Shown piece by piece: positions 8,044 to 16,181 of a stretch of 64,000 nucleotides of DNA. Made by a program: the position numbers and the translations under genes. Source of the DNA: Granulicella pectinivorans. Its GTDB lineage: Bacteria > Acidobacteriota > Terriglobia > Terriglobales > Acidobacteriaceae. The stretch lies in the NCBI RefSeq assembly GCF_900114625.1, contig NZ_FOZL01000002.1, positions 558,001 to 622,000 of the forward strand. The letters run 5' to 3'. The stretch's first letter is position 1. Each line of letters starts with the position of its first letter. The notes below the pieces were generated by a model. It searched no databases. It saw only the letters and a list, made by a program, of their open reading frames with translations, and was not told the origin of the DNA.

Positions 8044-8135
8044 TTTGCGCGAGGGAGCGCGGATTGGGTGTGTTGCCCGTCTAAAATGGACGGGCTGGCT
8101 CTTGTGGATTTCTCTTTCGAGGCTGTGGCGGTTCA

Positions 8136-8178
8136 GCCCACCTTCGCCGCGATGAAGCCGCTTCGAAGGTGGGGCACG
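8136..8178. repeat. Intergenic hairpin repeat (family C, copy 2)
   Basis: CCCACCTTCG and CGAAGGTGGG pair across a ~17-nt loop, 45 bases before the GspF gene. No U-tract follows. Confidence 0.6.
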
Positions 8179-8219
8179 GCTTCCTTACCCGCATTTTTAG
8201 ATAGGTTCTGAGATTTTTT

Positions 8220-9419
8220 ATGGCTGAGTTTGTCATCAAGCTGGCGGATGAACGGGGTAAGGTGCAGGAGCAGACGCATGCGGCCTCGTCGGCGGAGGAG
8301 CTGCGCGCGCGGTTTACGCAGGCTGGGTACTACGTCTACTCGGTGAAGGCGCGCGGCGTGCTGGCTGGGCAGGGGAACCAGAAGAAGGTGAAGCTGGAGA
8401 GCTTTCTGGTCTTCAACCAGCAGTTTCTGACGCTGATCCGGGCGGGGCTGCCGATTCTGGGGTCGCTGGAGCTGCTGGCGAAGCGGCAGAAGATTCCGCA
8501 CTTTCGGGCACAGTTGGAGGATGTGACGGCAAGAGTGAAGACGGGTGAGTCGATCTCGCAGGCGTTCGAGGCGCAGGGCGGGTTTCCGCTGGTGTACACG
8601 ACGACGCTGCTGGCGGGCGAGCGGTCGGGAAACCTGGAAGAGGTCCTGCAGCGGTTTTTGGACTTTCAGCGGGTTTCGTTGACGTTTTCGAAGAAGCTGA
8701 AGGCGAGCCTGGTGTATCCGGCGATTTTGATTGTGATGGTGATCGGGCTGTTTATCTTCCTGATTACGTTTGTGGTGCCTCGGTTTGCAGAGCTGTATTC
8801 GCAGTTAGGGACGAAGCTTCCGGGGATTACGGTGTTTCTGCTGGGGCTGGGGGATAACGCGCAGAAGTATGGGTTGTATGTGCTGGCGGTGGTGGCGGCG
8901 GCGGTGTTTTTCTTTATCCGTTGGATCAAGACGGAGGCGGGCGCCACACTGGTGGATCGGGTGAGGATTGGGTTGCCGGTGGTGGGCGGGATCTGGCTGA
9001 AGTACCAGGTGGGGCTGTTTGCAAGGACGCTGTCGACGCTGCTGAAGGGCGGGTTGCCGCTTGTGCCTTCGCTGGAGACGGCGGCGCGGTCGATCAACAG
9101 CAAGCAGATTTCGAACGCGGTGTATCAGTCGGTGGAGACGGTGCGGGAGGGCAAGGGGCTTTCGGCAAGCTTTCAGGCGACGAAGGTGTTTCCGGAGCTG
9201 GCGGTCGAGATGGTCGAGGTCGGCGAGTCGACCGGTGCGCTGCCGCAGATGCTGAACTCGGTCGCGGAGTTTTTTGAAGAGGATGTGCAGACGAACCTGA
9301 CGACTGCGATGAGTCTGATCGAACCGGCGATTCTGGTGGTGATGGGTGTGGTGGTGATCATTATTTTGATCGCGCTTTATCTGCCGATCTTCTCGCTGAC
9401 CTCGGGGGGGACTACTTAA
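8220..9419 (+). CDS. Type II secretion/type IV pilus inner-membrane platform (GspF/PilC)
   Basis: The 399-aa polytopic protein is the platform that couples the assembly ATPase to pilin insertion. It has a short N-terminal domain and two GspF repeats. The first starts near residue 65 (FLVFNQQFLTLIRAGLPI) and leads to the membrane helix around VMVIGLFIFLITFVVPRF; the second starts near 265 (GLFARTLSTLLKGGLPL) and ends in the helix VMGVVVIIILIALYLPIF. Length is typical. The matching ATPase gene lies at 10235, separated from it by toxin-antitoxin material. Confidence 0.93.
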   Translation: MAEFVIKLADERGKVQEQTHAASSAEELRARFTQAGYYVYSVKARGVLAGQGNQKKVKLESFLVFNQQFLTLIRAGLPILGSLELLAKRQKIPHFRAQLEDVTARVKTGESISQAFEAQGGFPLVYTTTLLAGERSGNLEEVLQRFLDFQRVSLTFSKKLKASLVYPAILIVMVIGLFIFLITFVVPRFAELYSQLGTKLPGITVFLLGLGDNAQKYGLYVLAVVAAAVFFFIRWIKTEAGATLVDRVRIGLPVVGGIWLKYQVGLFARTLSTLLKGGLPLVPSLETAARSINSKQISNAVYQSVETVREGKGLSASFQATKVFPELAVEMVEVGESTGALPQMLNSVAEFFEEDVQTNLTTAMSLIEPAILVVMGVVVIIILIALYLPIFSLTSGGTT

Positions 9420-9441
9420 TGGGCGGTAGTAAGCTTGGGGC

Positions 9442-9709
9442 GTGGAATTTGAAGGGATCCTGAGAAGGCCGAGAGCAATGAACGGAAGCACGGGATTTCG
9501 TTTGCGTTCGCTACACTTGTGTTCAACGACCCCAGACACCTGGAAGAGCCGGACGCAACGGTCGATCATGGTGAAGAACGCTGGTTGGCCGTCGGCTATG
9601 TTCGAACGTTGGAAATAGCAGTTGTATTCACATTCCGCGAAAAAAGACGCGCATCATTTCTGCGAGAAAGGCGACACCTTATGAGCGAAAAAAATACTGG
9701 GATGGTTAG
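9442..9709 (+). pseudogene. BrnT-type toxin, broken by two frameshifts
   Basis: Read with two single-base insertions, this stretch encodes a full BrnT ribonuclease-like toxin. Start GTG 9442 gives VEFE; restoring one T at ~9454 gives WDPEKAESNERKHGISFAFA, then EERWLAVGYV. After an A6 run at ~9641 the frame must shift again to give the conserved RIISARKATPYERKKYW and the stop at 9707. Its end overlaps the antitoxin start by 29 bases, as is normal for BrnTA. The downstream frame alone lacks the N-terminal catalytic part, so the toxin is probably dead. Confidence 0.75.
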
Positions 9710-10010
9710 CTTCACCCTTGATCCGATGAACCCGCCAACCCTCACCGCGGAACAGGAAGCGCGTCTGCATGCGATGAACGACAAGGATATCGATCTAAGC
9801 GATATTCCGGAGCAGAGTTTAGATCGTGCGATCCGTCCTGGGCTGTGGGGTTTGCCTCTCGACGAGGTACGAAGCAAGGCTTTTCGGGACAAGGTACTTC
9901 TGCTGGACGCCGATGTGCTTGAGCTATTTCGCGAGAGTGGCGATGCGTCTCCCAGCAAGATGAATGCGGTGTTGCGAGAGTATGCGGAGACACATCGGAA
10001 GAATGCTTGA
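9681..10010 (+). CDS. BrnA-like antitoxin
   Basis: The 109-aa protein begins MSEKNTGMVSFTLD inside the end of the broken toxin frame. It carries the phrase DKDIDLSDIPEQ typical of BrnA antitoxins, followed by the C-terminal DNA-binding part (DKVLLLDADVLELFRESG). BrnA binds BrnT and represses its own operon. The frame is intact although the toxin is not, which suggests that only regulation remains, or that it guards against a related toxin elsewhere. Confidence 0.7.
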   Translation: MSEKNTGMVSFTLDPMNPPTLTAEQEARLHAMNDKDIDLSDIPEQSLDRAIRPGLWGLPLDEVRSKAFRDKVLLLDADVLELFRESGDASPSKMNAVLREYAETHRKNA

Positions 10011-10059
10011 TCTCGTTTTCGATAGGTCTTGAAACCGCAGGCGAGAGGTTTACCGGGCC

Positions 10060-10230
10060 ATGACGATAGTCCAGTATGAAGACTTTCCAAAGCTAAGTGA
10101 CCAGTTACTCGATGAAGTGGAACAGACCGGTGTCATGGTAGAAGTGATCCGAAATGGAAAGCCGTATGTACGAATGGGGCCTGCGAATGCCAGCTCCTGC
10201 GGTGACGGACAGATAGTAAGGGAGTCTTAG
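10060..10230 (+). CDS. Orphan Phd/YefM-like antitoxin, 56 aa
   Basis: A short frame encodes 56 aa: VQYEDFPKLSDQLLDEVEQT followed by VEVIRNGKPYVRM, the order seen in Phd/YefM antitoxins (an N-terminal helix, then a strand with xRxGKPxxxL). No toxin frame follows; the stop lies 4 bases before the GspE start, so it may be read with that gene. It could be a degraded antitoxin of the Phd family or a short stand-alone repressor. Confidence 0.5.
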   Translation: MTIVQYEDFPKLSDQLLDEVEQTGVMVEVIRNGKPYVRMGPANASSCGDGQIVRES

Positions 10231-10234
10231 AGGT

Positions 10235-11863
10235 ATGGCGACACCGATTGCGGTTCCGATTTTGGAGATGGGCGATGAAGGGGAGCGGGCTCGGGCGCTG
10301 GCGCGGCGGTATCACGCGGAGTTCGTGGACCTGAAGAACTTCAAGATTCAGCATGAGCTGTTCAAGAGCGTGCCGGTGGACATGATGTTCCGGTACAACT
10401 TCGTTCCGCTGGAGCAGGCGGATGGACGGCTGGCGATTGCGGTTTCGGACCCTTCGAAGCTGATGGTGCTGGACGAGATCTCCGGGCTGCTGGGGCAGAG
10501 GCTGGTGACGCGGGTTGCGACGCTGTCGCAGATTACGGACCTGCTGAAGAAGACGGAGCAGTCGCAGCGGGTGCTCGATGAGGCGAGCGAGGGGCTGGCG
10601 TTCGATGTGTTGTCGAACGAGGAGAACGCGGAGGAGAACCTCTCGATCCAGAAGCTGACGGCGGATGAGGATATCTCGCCGATCATCCGGCTGGTGGATA
10701 CGACGATCTTTACGGCGCTGGAGCGGCGCGCCTCGGATATTCACCTGGAGACGTTCGACGACTCGTTGCAGGTGAAGTACCGCATCGACGGTGTGTTGCA
10801 ACAGGCGATGGCTCCGATTGCGCGGGAGCATCACCAGACGATTCTTTCGCGTATCAAGGTGATGTCGGAGCTGGATATCGCGGAGCGGCGCGTGCCGCAG
10901 GATGGACGTTTCCGGGTGCGGTACAAGGGGCGTCTGATCGATTTTCGTGTGTCGATTATGCCTACGGTGCATGGCGAGAATGCGGTGCTTCGTGTGCTCG
11001 ACAAGGAGTCGATGTCGGAGAAGTTTACGAAGCTTTCGCTGGACGTGGTGGGCTTCGATCCGGAGGATCTGCGGCGGTTTCGGCGGTACATCAAGGAGCC
11101 GTACGGGATGGTGCTGGTGACGGGGCCTACCGGTTCGGGTAAGACGACGACGCTGTATGCCGCGCTGAACGAGATCAAGAGCGAGGAAGACAAGATCATC
11201 ACGATCGAGGACCCGGTCGAGTACCAGATTCGCGGCATTACGCAGATTCCGGTGAACGAGAAGAAGGGGCTTACGTTTGCGCGTGGACTCAGGTCGATTC
11301 TGCGCCATGATCCGGACAAGATTCTGGTCGGTGAGATCCGCGATGCGGAGACGGCGCAGATTGCGATCAACTCGGCGCTGACGGGTCACCTGGTGTTTAC
11401 GACTGTCCACGCGAACAACGTGGTCGATGTGCTGGGACGCTTTCTGAACATGGGCGTGGAGCCTTATAACTTTGTGTCGGCGCTGAACTGCATTCTGGCG
11501 CAGCGGCTGGTGCGGCAGGTTTGCGATTTTTGTGCGCGGTTTGTGACGTATACGGATGAGGAACTGGTAGAGAATGGGCTGAATCCGGCCGATTGGGCCG
11601 GGTTCCAGTTCCGCGAAGGGCCCGGATGCATGGAGTGCGGCGGGACGGGGTTCCGGGGGCGCTCGGCGATTCATGAGCTGCTGGAGCTGGATGATGAGAT
11701 TCGCGAGATGCTGCTGGCTAAGAAGCCGGGGAGCGAGATTCGCAAGAAGGCGAAGGAGAAGGGGATGTTGTTCCTGCGGGACTCGGCGTTGCAGCGGGTT
11801 CGGGCTGGGATTACGACGTTGAAGGAGATCAATAAGGTCACGTTCATTGAGGCGGGGCGGTAA
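10235..11863 (+). CDS. Type IV pilus/type II secretion assembly ATPase (PilB/GspE)
   Basis: The 542-aa hexameric ATPase powers pilin polymerisation. An N-terminal MshEN-type domain spans ~1-150. The Walker A motif GPTGSGKTTTLYAAL is near residue 297, the Asp box EDPVEYQIRG near 325, Walker B LVGEIRDAETAQIA near 363 and the His box FTTVHANN near 388. The zinc site CDFC...CMECGGTGFRGR is near 430-475. All catalytic parts are present. No PilT-like retraction ATPase is in the window. Confidence 0.95.
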   Translation: MATPIAVPILEMGDEGERARALARRYHAEFVDLKNFKIQHELFKSVPVDMMFRYNFVPLEQADGRLAIAVSDPSKLMVLDEISGLLGQRLVTRVATLSQITDLLKKTEQSQRVLDEASEGLAFDVLSNEENAEENLSIQKLTADEDISPIIRLVDTTIFTALERRASDIHLETFDDSLQVKYRIDGVLQQAMAPIAREHHQTILSRIKVMSELDIAERRVPQDGRFRVRYKGRLIDFRVSIMPTVHGENAVLRVLDKESMSEKFTKLSLDVVGFDPEDLRRFRRYIKEPYGMVLVTGPTGSGKTTTLYAALNEIKSEEDKIITIEDPVEYQIRGITQIPVNEKKGLTFARGLRSILRHDPDKILVGEIRDAETAQIAINSALTGHLVFTTVHANNVVDVLGRFLNMGVEPYNFVSALNCILAQRLVRQVCDFCARFVTYTDEELVENGLNPADWAGFQFREGPGCMECGGTGFRGRSAIHELLELDDEIREMLLAKKPGSEIRKKAKEKGMLFLRDSALQRVRAGITTLKEINKVTFIEAGR

Positions 11864-11877
11864 GGCAGGGAGCAGGG

Positions 11878-12030
11878 AGTGGCAAGTGCAGGAACAACGG
11901 CATGGCAACTGCAGATACCCTTCGGGGATGACAACCAAAGAGGCAATGGCAAGAACAAGAATAAGAACGACGGCAAAGCGAAATGCGGGGGTCTCTCCAC
12001 TCCGCTTCGCTCCGGTCGAGATGACGAGAG
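11878..12030 (+). repeat. Dispersed repeat (family B, copy 1, long form)
   Basis: The stretch carries GGCAACTGCAGATACCC, TTCGGGGATGACAACCAA and, further on, TCCACTCCGCTTCGCTCC and GGTCGAGATGACGAGA. The first part recurs at 45941 and 47711. It fills the 221-base gap between the ATPase and the PilM-like gene. Confidence 0.65.
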
Positions 12031-12084
12031 TTTGCGTAGGTTTGGGCACGGCGGAAGTGAAAGGGATTAGGTAGTCTGAACGGA

Positions 12085-13194
12085 ATGGGATTTCTGCCGA
12101 AGACATTAGGAACGCGGCCGCGGTTGGCTTGCGAGATACGGCCCGAGGGGGTCGTTGCCGCTCGGTGCGAGGATGGCGCCGTGGGCGTGATGGTCGCGCT
12201 CTCGCGTGTGGGGCTGAGCGAAGGGGCGTTTCGGCCGGGGCTGCGGGCGGGCACCGCTGTCGATCGGAGGGCCGTGGTGGAGGCCGTGAGGCAGTCGCTT
12301 GAGAAGGTGATGGAGAAGGGACGGGAGACGACGCTGGTGGTGCCGGACGCTTCGGTGCGGGTGTTGCTGCTGGACTTCGATTCCCTGCCCGCGAAGCAGG
12401 CGGAGGCTTTGCCGGTGGTGCGTTTCCGGCTGCGAAAGCTGCTTCCTTTCGATTCGGATGAGGCGGCGGTGAGCTATCAGATTATGTCGACCGCGCGTGG
12501 GATGGTGCGGGTGATGGCTGTGGCGATGCCGAGCGATGTGCTGGCGGAGTACGAAGGCATTGTGCGGGATGCGGGATTCGAGCCGGGCGCGGTGCTGCCG
12601 AGCACGCTCGCGGTACTGGCCGGGCTGGCCGAGAGCGAGACTTCGGCGCTGGTGGTGAATGCCGGGCCGGAAGCGGTGACGACGGCGATTGTGCGTGGGG
12701 GGATTCTGATGTTGCACCGGTCGGTGGATATGCGGACCGACATCCATGTGGAGGTGAAGCCGGAGTTTGTGCCGGCGGTGCTGTCGGAGATTCCGTCGGA
12801 GCTGCTGGCGAATCCGATGTCGCTGCCCCTGGTGGATGTGGAGGCGAGTGCGGCAGAGTGGGCGATGCAGGAGCCGTTGCCGGAACATCCGGGAGCTTCG
12901 GACGCCGCTTTGGAGAGTGTGGACGAGGTGGTTCCGGTGAATCTGCCTCCGGCCGAGATTGTGCAGGCGGTGAGCGTGGCGGCGGCTTATTTTGAGGACA
13001 CGCTGGAGAGCGCACCGACGGGGATCATGGTGGCGGGCGTGACGAGTTGCCAGGCGCTGACGGCTCTGCTGGGTCATACGTCGCTGGCGGGGCTGAGGGT
13101 GAGTGAGATGGTGGAGGCGGCGATGATGCCGGCGAGTACGGCGGCGGTTCCACGGGGCTGGGTGGCAGGCGTTCGGGGGGCGCTGCGAAGCTAA
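12085..13194 (+). CDS. PilM/GspL-like actin-fold assembly protein
   Basis: The 369-aa protein opens a five-gene operon with 1- to 4-base overlaps. Its N-terminal half looks like the actin-like fold of PilM/GspL (VRFRLRKLLPFDSDEAAVSY near residue 114, VMAVAMPSDVL near 143, a phosphate-loop-like VNAGPEAVTTAIV near 191). No membrane helix is present, as expected for cytoplasmic PilM. PilM recruits PilN and links the pilus alignment complex to the ATPase. The middle (residues ~240-300) is acidic and Pro-rich, which is unusual. Confidence 0.75.
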   Translation: MGFLPKTLGTRPRLACEIRPEGVVAARCEDGAVGVMVALSRVGLSEGAFRPGLRAGTAVDRRAVVEAVRQSLEKVMEKGRETTLVVPDASVRVLLLDFDSLPAKQAEALPVVRFRLRKLLPFDSDEAAVSYQIMSTARGMVRVMAVAMPSDVLAEYEGIVRDAGFEPGAVLPSTLAVLAGLAESETSALVVNAGPEAVTTAIVRGGILMLHRSVDMRTDIHVEVKPEFVPAVLSEIPSELLANPMSLPLVDVEASAAEWAMQEPLPEHPGASDAALESVDEVVPVNLPPAEIVQAVSVAAAYFEDTLESAPTGIMVAGVTSCQALTALLGHTSLAGLRVSEMVEAAMMPASTAAVPRGWVAGVRGALRS

Positions 13195-13877
13195 TGCAGA
13201 TCTCAGTCAATCTGGCTACCAAGCCCTTTGTGGAGTTGCGTCCCCTGTTTCTTCGGCTACGGCTGACGATGGGGCTGCTGGCGGTGCTGGCAATCGGGCT
13301 GGGGTTCGGGCTTCATTTCCTGAACATCAAGGCCCAGGCGGCGCAGTCGCGCATGGATGACCTGCGCGGCAAGACGCTGGCGTTCCAGCAGGAGAGGCAG
13401 AAGAACGAGTCGAGGATGCGGCAGCCGCAGAATATGGCGGTGCTGGCACGGTCTCAGTTCCTGAACGACCTGTTTGCGAAGAAGAGTTTCAGTTGGACCT
13501 CCGTGATGATGGACCTGGAGCGGGTGCTGCCGACGGGGCTGCAGGTGACGAGCATCGAACCGGCGATCGCCAAGGATGGCACGGTGTCGATCCGGTTGAA
13601 GGTAACCGGGGATCGCGATCGCGCGGTGCAGTTGGTGAGGAACCTGGAGTTGTCGCATCGGTTTGTGGGGTCGGAGCTGAAGGGCGAGCGGCTGAAGGCC
13701 TCGACGGCTACCAATGCGCGGGGGATGATCGATCCGAATGCGGCGTCGGGCGTGGAGTTCGATATTGTGAGCGGGTATAACCCGCTGCCGATGCCTGCCG
13801 TGGCCGCTGCCGGAGAGACCGAGGCGGTTCCGGCGAGTAAGACGGGCAAGACGACAGCAAAGGTGGTGAAGCCATGA
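13194..13877 (+). CDS. PilN-like alignment subcomplex protein
   Basis: The 227-aa protein starts on the last base of the PilM-like stop. It has the PilN N-terminal motif INLATKPF-type (VNLATKPFVELRP, residues 4-16) that binds PilM, one membrane helix (~27-46), a coiled region and a periplasmic ferredoxin-like domain (SFSWTSVMMDLERVLPTGLQ near 97). The C-terminal tail is Ala/Lys-rich. It would pair with the PilO-like product downstream. Confidence 0.8.
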   Translation: MQISVNLATKPFVELRPLFLRLRLTMGLLAVLAIGLGFGLHFLNIKAQAAQSRMDDLRGKTLAFQQERQKNESRMRQPQNMAVLARSQFLNDLFAKKSFSWTSVMMDLERVLPTGLQVTSIEPAIAKDGTVSIRLKVTGDRDRAVQLVRNLELSHRFVGSELKGERLKASTATNARGMIDPNAASGVEFDIVSGYNPLPMPAVAAAGETEAVPASKTGKTTAKVVKP

Positions 13878-14551
13878 GCGTGACGCTGGAGATGGCGGCG
13901 CGGGGGGCTTCCGCGCGGAAGATTGCCGAGCAGGCGCGCAGGGCGGTGACGGTGCTGAACCTGCACTTTGCGGGCGTGGCTTTGCTGGCACTGGTGAATC
14001 TTTACCTGATCGTGCATATGGGGCTTTCGTACCAGCAGGCCCATAGCCAGAACGACGATGCGGTGGCGCAGCAGAAGGTGTTGCTGACGACGGCGCAGTT
14101 GGGGGCTTTGCCGCTGGAGGGCCTGGATACGAAGCTGATGGAGGCTACGGGCGAGGCCGATACGTTTTACAAGAAGCGGTTGCCTTCGGCGTACTCGCAG
14201 ATGCTGACGGAGCTGGGTGAGCTTTCGTCGAAGGGTCATGTGAAACTTTCGGGCGTGCAGTATGGGCAGGCTCCGGTGCTGGAGGGGTCGAGCGGCGAGT
14301 TGACGCAGGTGATGATGGACGCGAACCTGACGGGCGACTACCGGTCGCTGGTGACGTTTATCAATGCGCTGGAGCGGGACCGGATGTTCTTCCTGGTGAA
14401 TGCGATTGCGCTGAACGGGGCGCAGAGCGGCACGGTGAACCTGCGGCTGCGGCTGACGACGTATCTGCGACCCAAGAGCCCGGATGAGGCGAAAGAGGCT
14501 GTGAAGCAGCAGGCGGCGACCGTGAAGGCCACGACGGGAGGTGCGCGATGA
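13874..14551 (+). CDS. PilO-like alignment subcomplex protein
   Basis: The 225-aa protein overlaps the PilN-like gene by ATGA. It has a cytoplasmic N-terminus of ~30 residues, one membrane helix (~33-52), a coiled stretch and a periplasmic domain with LTGDYRSLVTFINALERDRMF near 152, a phrase pattern typical of PilO. PilO heterodimerises with PilN in the inner-membrane ring of the pilus machine. Confidence 0.75.
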   Translation: MSVTLEMAARGASARKIAEQARRAVTVLNLHFAGVALLALVNLYLIVHMGLSYQQAHSQNDDAVAQQKVLLTTAQLGALPLEGLDTKLMEATGEADTFYKKRLPSAYSQMLTELGELSSKGHVKLSGVQYGQAPVLEGSSGELTQVMMDANLTGDYRSLVTFINALERDRMFFLVNAIALNGAQSGTVNLRLRLTTYLRPKSPDEAKEAVKQQAATVKATTGGAR

Positions 14552-15204
14552 GTGCTTCCAAGACGACAAGCCAACTGAATGCGGAGGACCGGCGGAACAA
14601 GCTGATTGCGGTTGCGGCCGGCGTACTGATGCTTGGGGTGTTTTATTACGTGTGGACGGATTCGGGCGCGCCGTCTCCTGCCACTCCGGCCCCGGTTGCG
14701 GCGGTTGCTCCGAGCGCTCCGGTGGTGAAGACTGCGGTGGCACCGGGAACCGCGGCTGGCGTTCCGGCGAAGACGATTGGAAGCACAGCCGGAGCGCTGG
14801 ACCCGACGCTGCATATGCAGGCGATGCTGGTGACCGAAGCGGTAACCTACACGGGGAGCGGACGGAACATCTTCGCGGGACCGGGGCAGGTAGACGACAT
14901 GGCTCCGATTCCGAAGGTGCTGACGCCGGTCCGAACCGGCCCGGTTGCGGCTGTCGCCCCGGTTTATCACGCGCCGGTGCCGCAGGGTCCGCCGCCGATC
15001 GACCTGAAGTTCTTTGGGATGGTGACGAGTTCGAGCGGGAGCAGGCAGGCGATGCTATTGCATGGGGATGACGTGTTCCTGGCGTCGAGGGGCGATATTG
15101 TGCAGAGGAAGTATCGCGTGGTCGACATTGGCCCGAACTCGATCCAGGTGGAGGATATGTCGAATAACAACCGGCAGACGCTTCCGCTGCAGGCGACTCC
15201 GTGA
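14548..15204 (+). CDS. PilP/GspC-like periplasmic connector
   Basis: The 218-aa protein overlaps the PilO-like gene by ATGA. A membrane helix at ~21-38 is followed by a long Ala/Pro/Val linker and a C-terminal beta domain (IDLKFFGMVTSSSGSRQAML, then GDDVFLASRGDIVQRKYRVV and SIQVED), the layout of PilP/GspC HR domains that contact the secretin. No secretin is encoded nearby. Confidence 0.65.
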   Translation: MSASKTTSQLNAEDRRNKLIAVAAGVLMLGVFYYVWTDSGAPSPATPAPVAAVAPSAPVVKTAVAPGTAAGVPAKTIGSTAGALDPTLHMQAMLVTEAVTYTGSGRNIFAGPGQVDDMAPIPKVLTPVRTGPVAAVAPVYHAPVPQGPPPIDLKFFGMVTSSSGSRQAMLLHGDDVFLASRGDIVQRKYRVVDIGPNSIQVEDMSNNNRQTLPLQATP

Positions 15205-16067
15205 GGAGCAGGGGCGAGGACGGGTTTGCGCTGATCGTGCTGATCGTGGCGATCTTTGTGCTGCTGCTGTTTCTAAGCGTTGCCGCTCCGCTGGTGGCGC
15301 GGGATCTGCAACGGGAGAAGGAGCTGGAGGCCGTCCACCGGGCGAACCAGTATGTGCGTGCGATTCAGCTTTACTATCGCAAGTTCAATCACTATCCGAC
15401 GTCGGTGGACCAGTTGGAGAAGTCGAACAATATCCGGTTTCTGCGGCGGAAGTATGAGGATCCGCTGACGGGGAAGGCGGACTGGCGGATCATCCACACG
15501 GGTGAGAACAAGACGACGGTGAAGGGGCTGTTCGGGCAGCCGCTGGCTGGGATTGGGACTTCGCTGGGTGGGTCGTCGCTGGGTGGATCGCAGACGATTG
15601 CGGGGGCGAGCAATCCGGGGGCGTTTGGGTCGACGGGTTCGTCGGGGTCGAGCTTCGGGTCGAGTACATTGGGGGGCGGGTCGCAGACGGTGGGGGGGAC
15701 TTCGGGAGCTGGGAACAGCGGGATCGGGAGCCAGTCGGCAACGTCGTTTCAGGGCGGCGGTGGGCCGATTATGGGGTTCGGGAGCTCGAAGACGGGCGAA
15801 TCGATTCTGACGCTGAACGAGCAGACGAACTATGAGGACTGGGAGTTTTTGTACGATCCGCGGATCGAGCAGTTGAAGGCGAAGTCGAGCCTGTTTGGCG
15901 GGGGAATTGGTGGATCGGGCGGGAGCGGCGGTGGGCTGGGGAGTGGGTTCAGCACGCCGGGTACAGGCATTGGCGGAGCTACGGGTGGGTTTGGAAGTGG
16001 CGGTGGATTTGGATCGGGCGGCGCTACGGGATCGACTGGGGCGACCGGGTCGACGACGCCGCAGTAA
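15201..16067 (+). CDS. Pseudopilin-like protein with Gly/Ser-rich tail
   Basis: The 288-aa product begins with a prepilin-like N-terminus: RSRGEDG then FALIVLIVAIFVLLLFLS. Position 5 after the predicted cleavage is Val, not the usual Glu, as in tip-type minor pseudopilins. Residues ~33-115 form the helix-plus-loop seen in GspG (RANQYVRAIQLYYRKFNHYP, DPLTGKADW). From ~115 on it is mostly Gly/Ser/Thr low-complexity sequence with a short ordered island (NYEDWEFLYDPRIEQL). GTGA overlap couples it to the previous gene. Confidence 0.7.
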   Translation: MRSRGEDGFALIVLIVAIFVLLLFLSVAAPLVARDLQREKELEAVHRANQYVRAIQLYYRKFNHYPTSVDQLEKSNNIRFLRRKYEDPLTGKADWRIIHTGENKTTVKGLFGQPLAGIGTSLGGSSLGGSQTIAGASNPGAFGSTGSSGSSFGSSTLGGGSQTVGGTSGAGNSGIGSQSATSFQGGGGPIMGFGSSKTGESILTLNEQTNYEDWEFLYDPRIEQLKAKSSLFGGGIGGSGGSGGGLGSGFSTPGTGIGGATGGFGSGGGFGSGGATGSTGATGSTTPQ

Positions 16068-16070
16068 GCG

Positions 16071-16105
16071 TCCCCTGGGACGGGAGAAAACCCGTATCCC
16101 AGGGG
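16071..16105. terminator. Hairpin terminator after the pilus operon
   Basis: CCCCTGGGA and TCCCAGGGG pair with an inner CGGG/CCCG stem around AGAAAA, directly after the pseudopilin stop and between convergent genes. The U-tract is poor. Confidence 0.55.
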
Positions 16106-16181
16106 CTGAAGCCCTGACCTAATTCAGAAGCAAATTCCGTTCGGGCATGACCAACCACAGAGCAAACACAAAGCCTCTTGC

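Noticed and set aside
10133..12106. 657-codon minus-strand frame opposite the assembly ATPase
   Set aside because: Low-complexity Arg/His/Leu product produced by GC-rich codon use of the ATPase; its first part reads the family B repeat.
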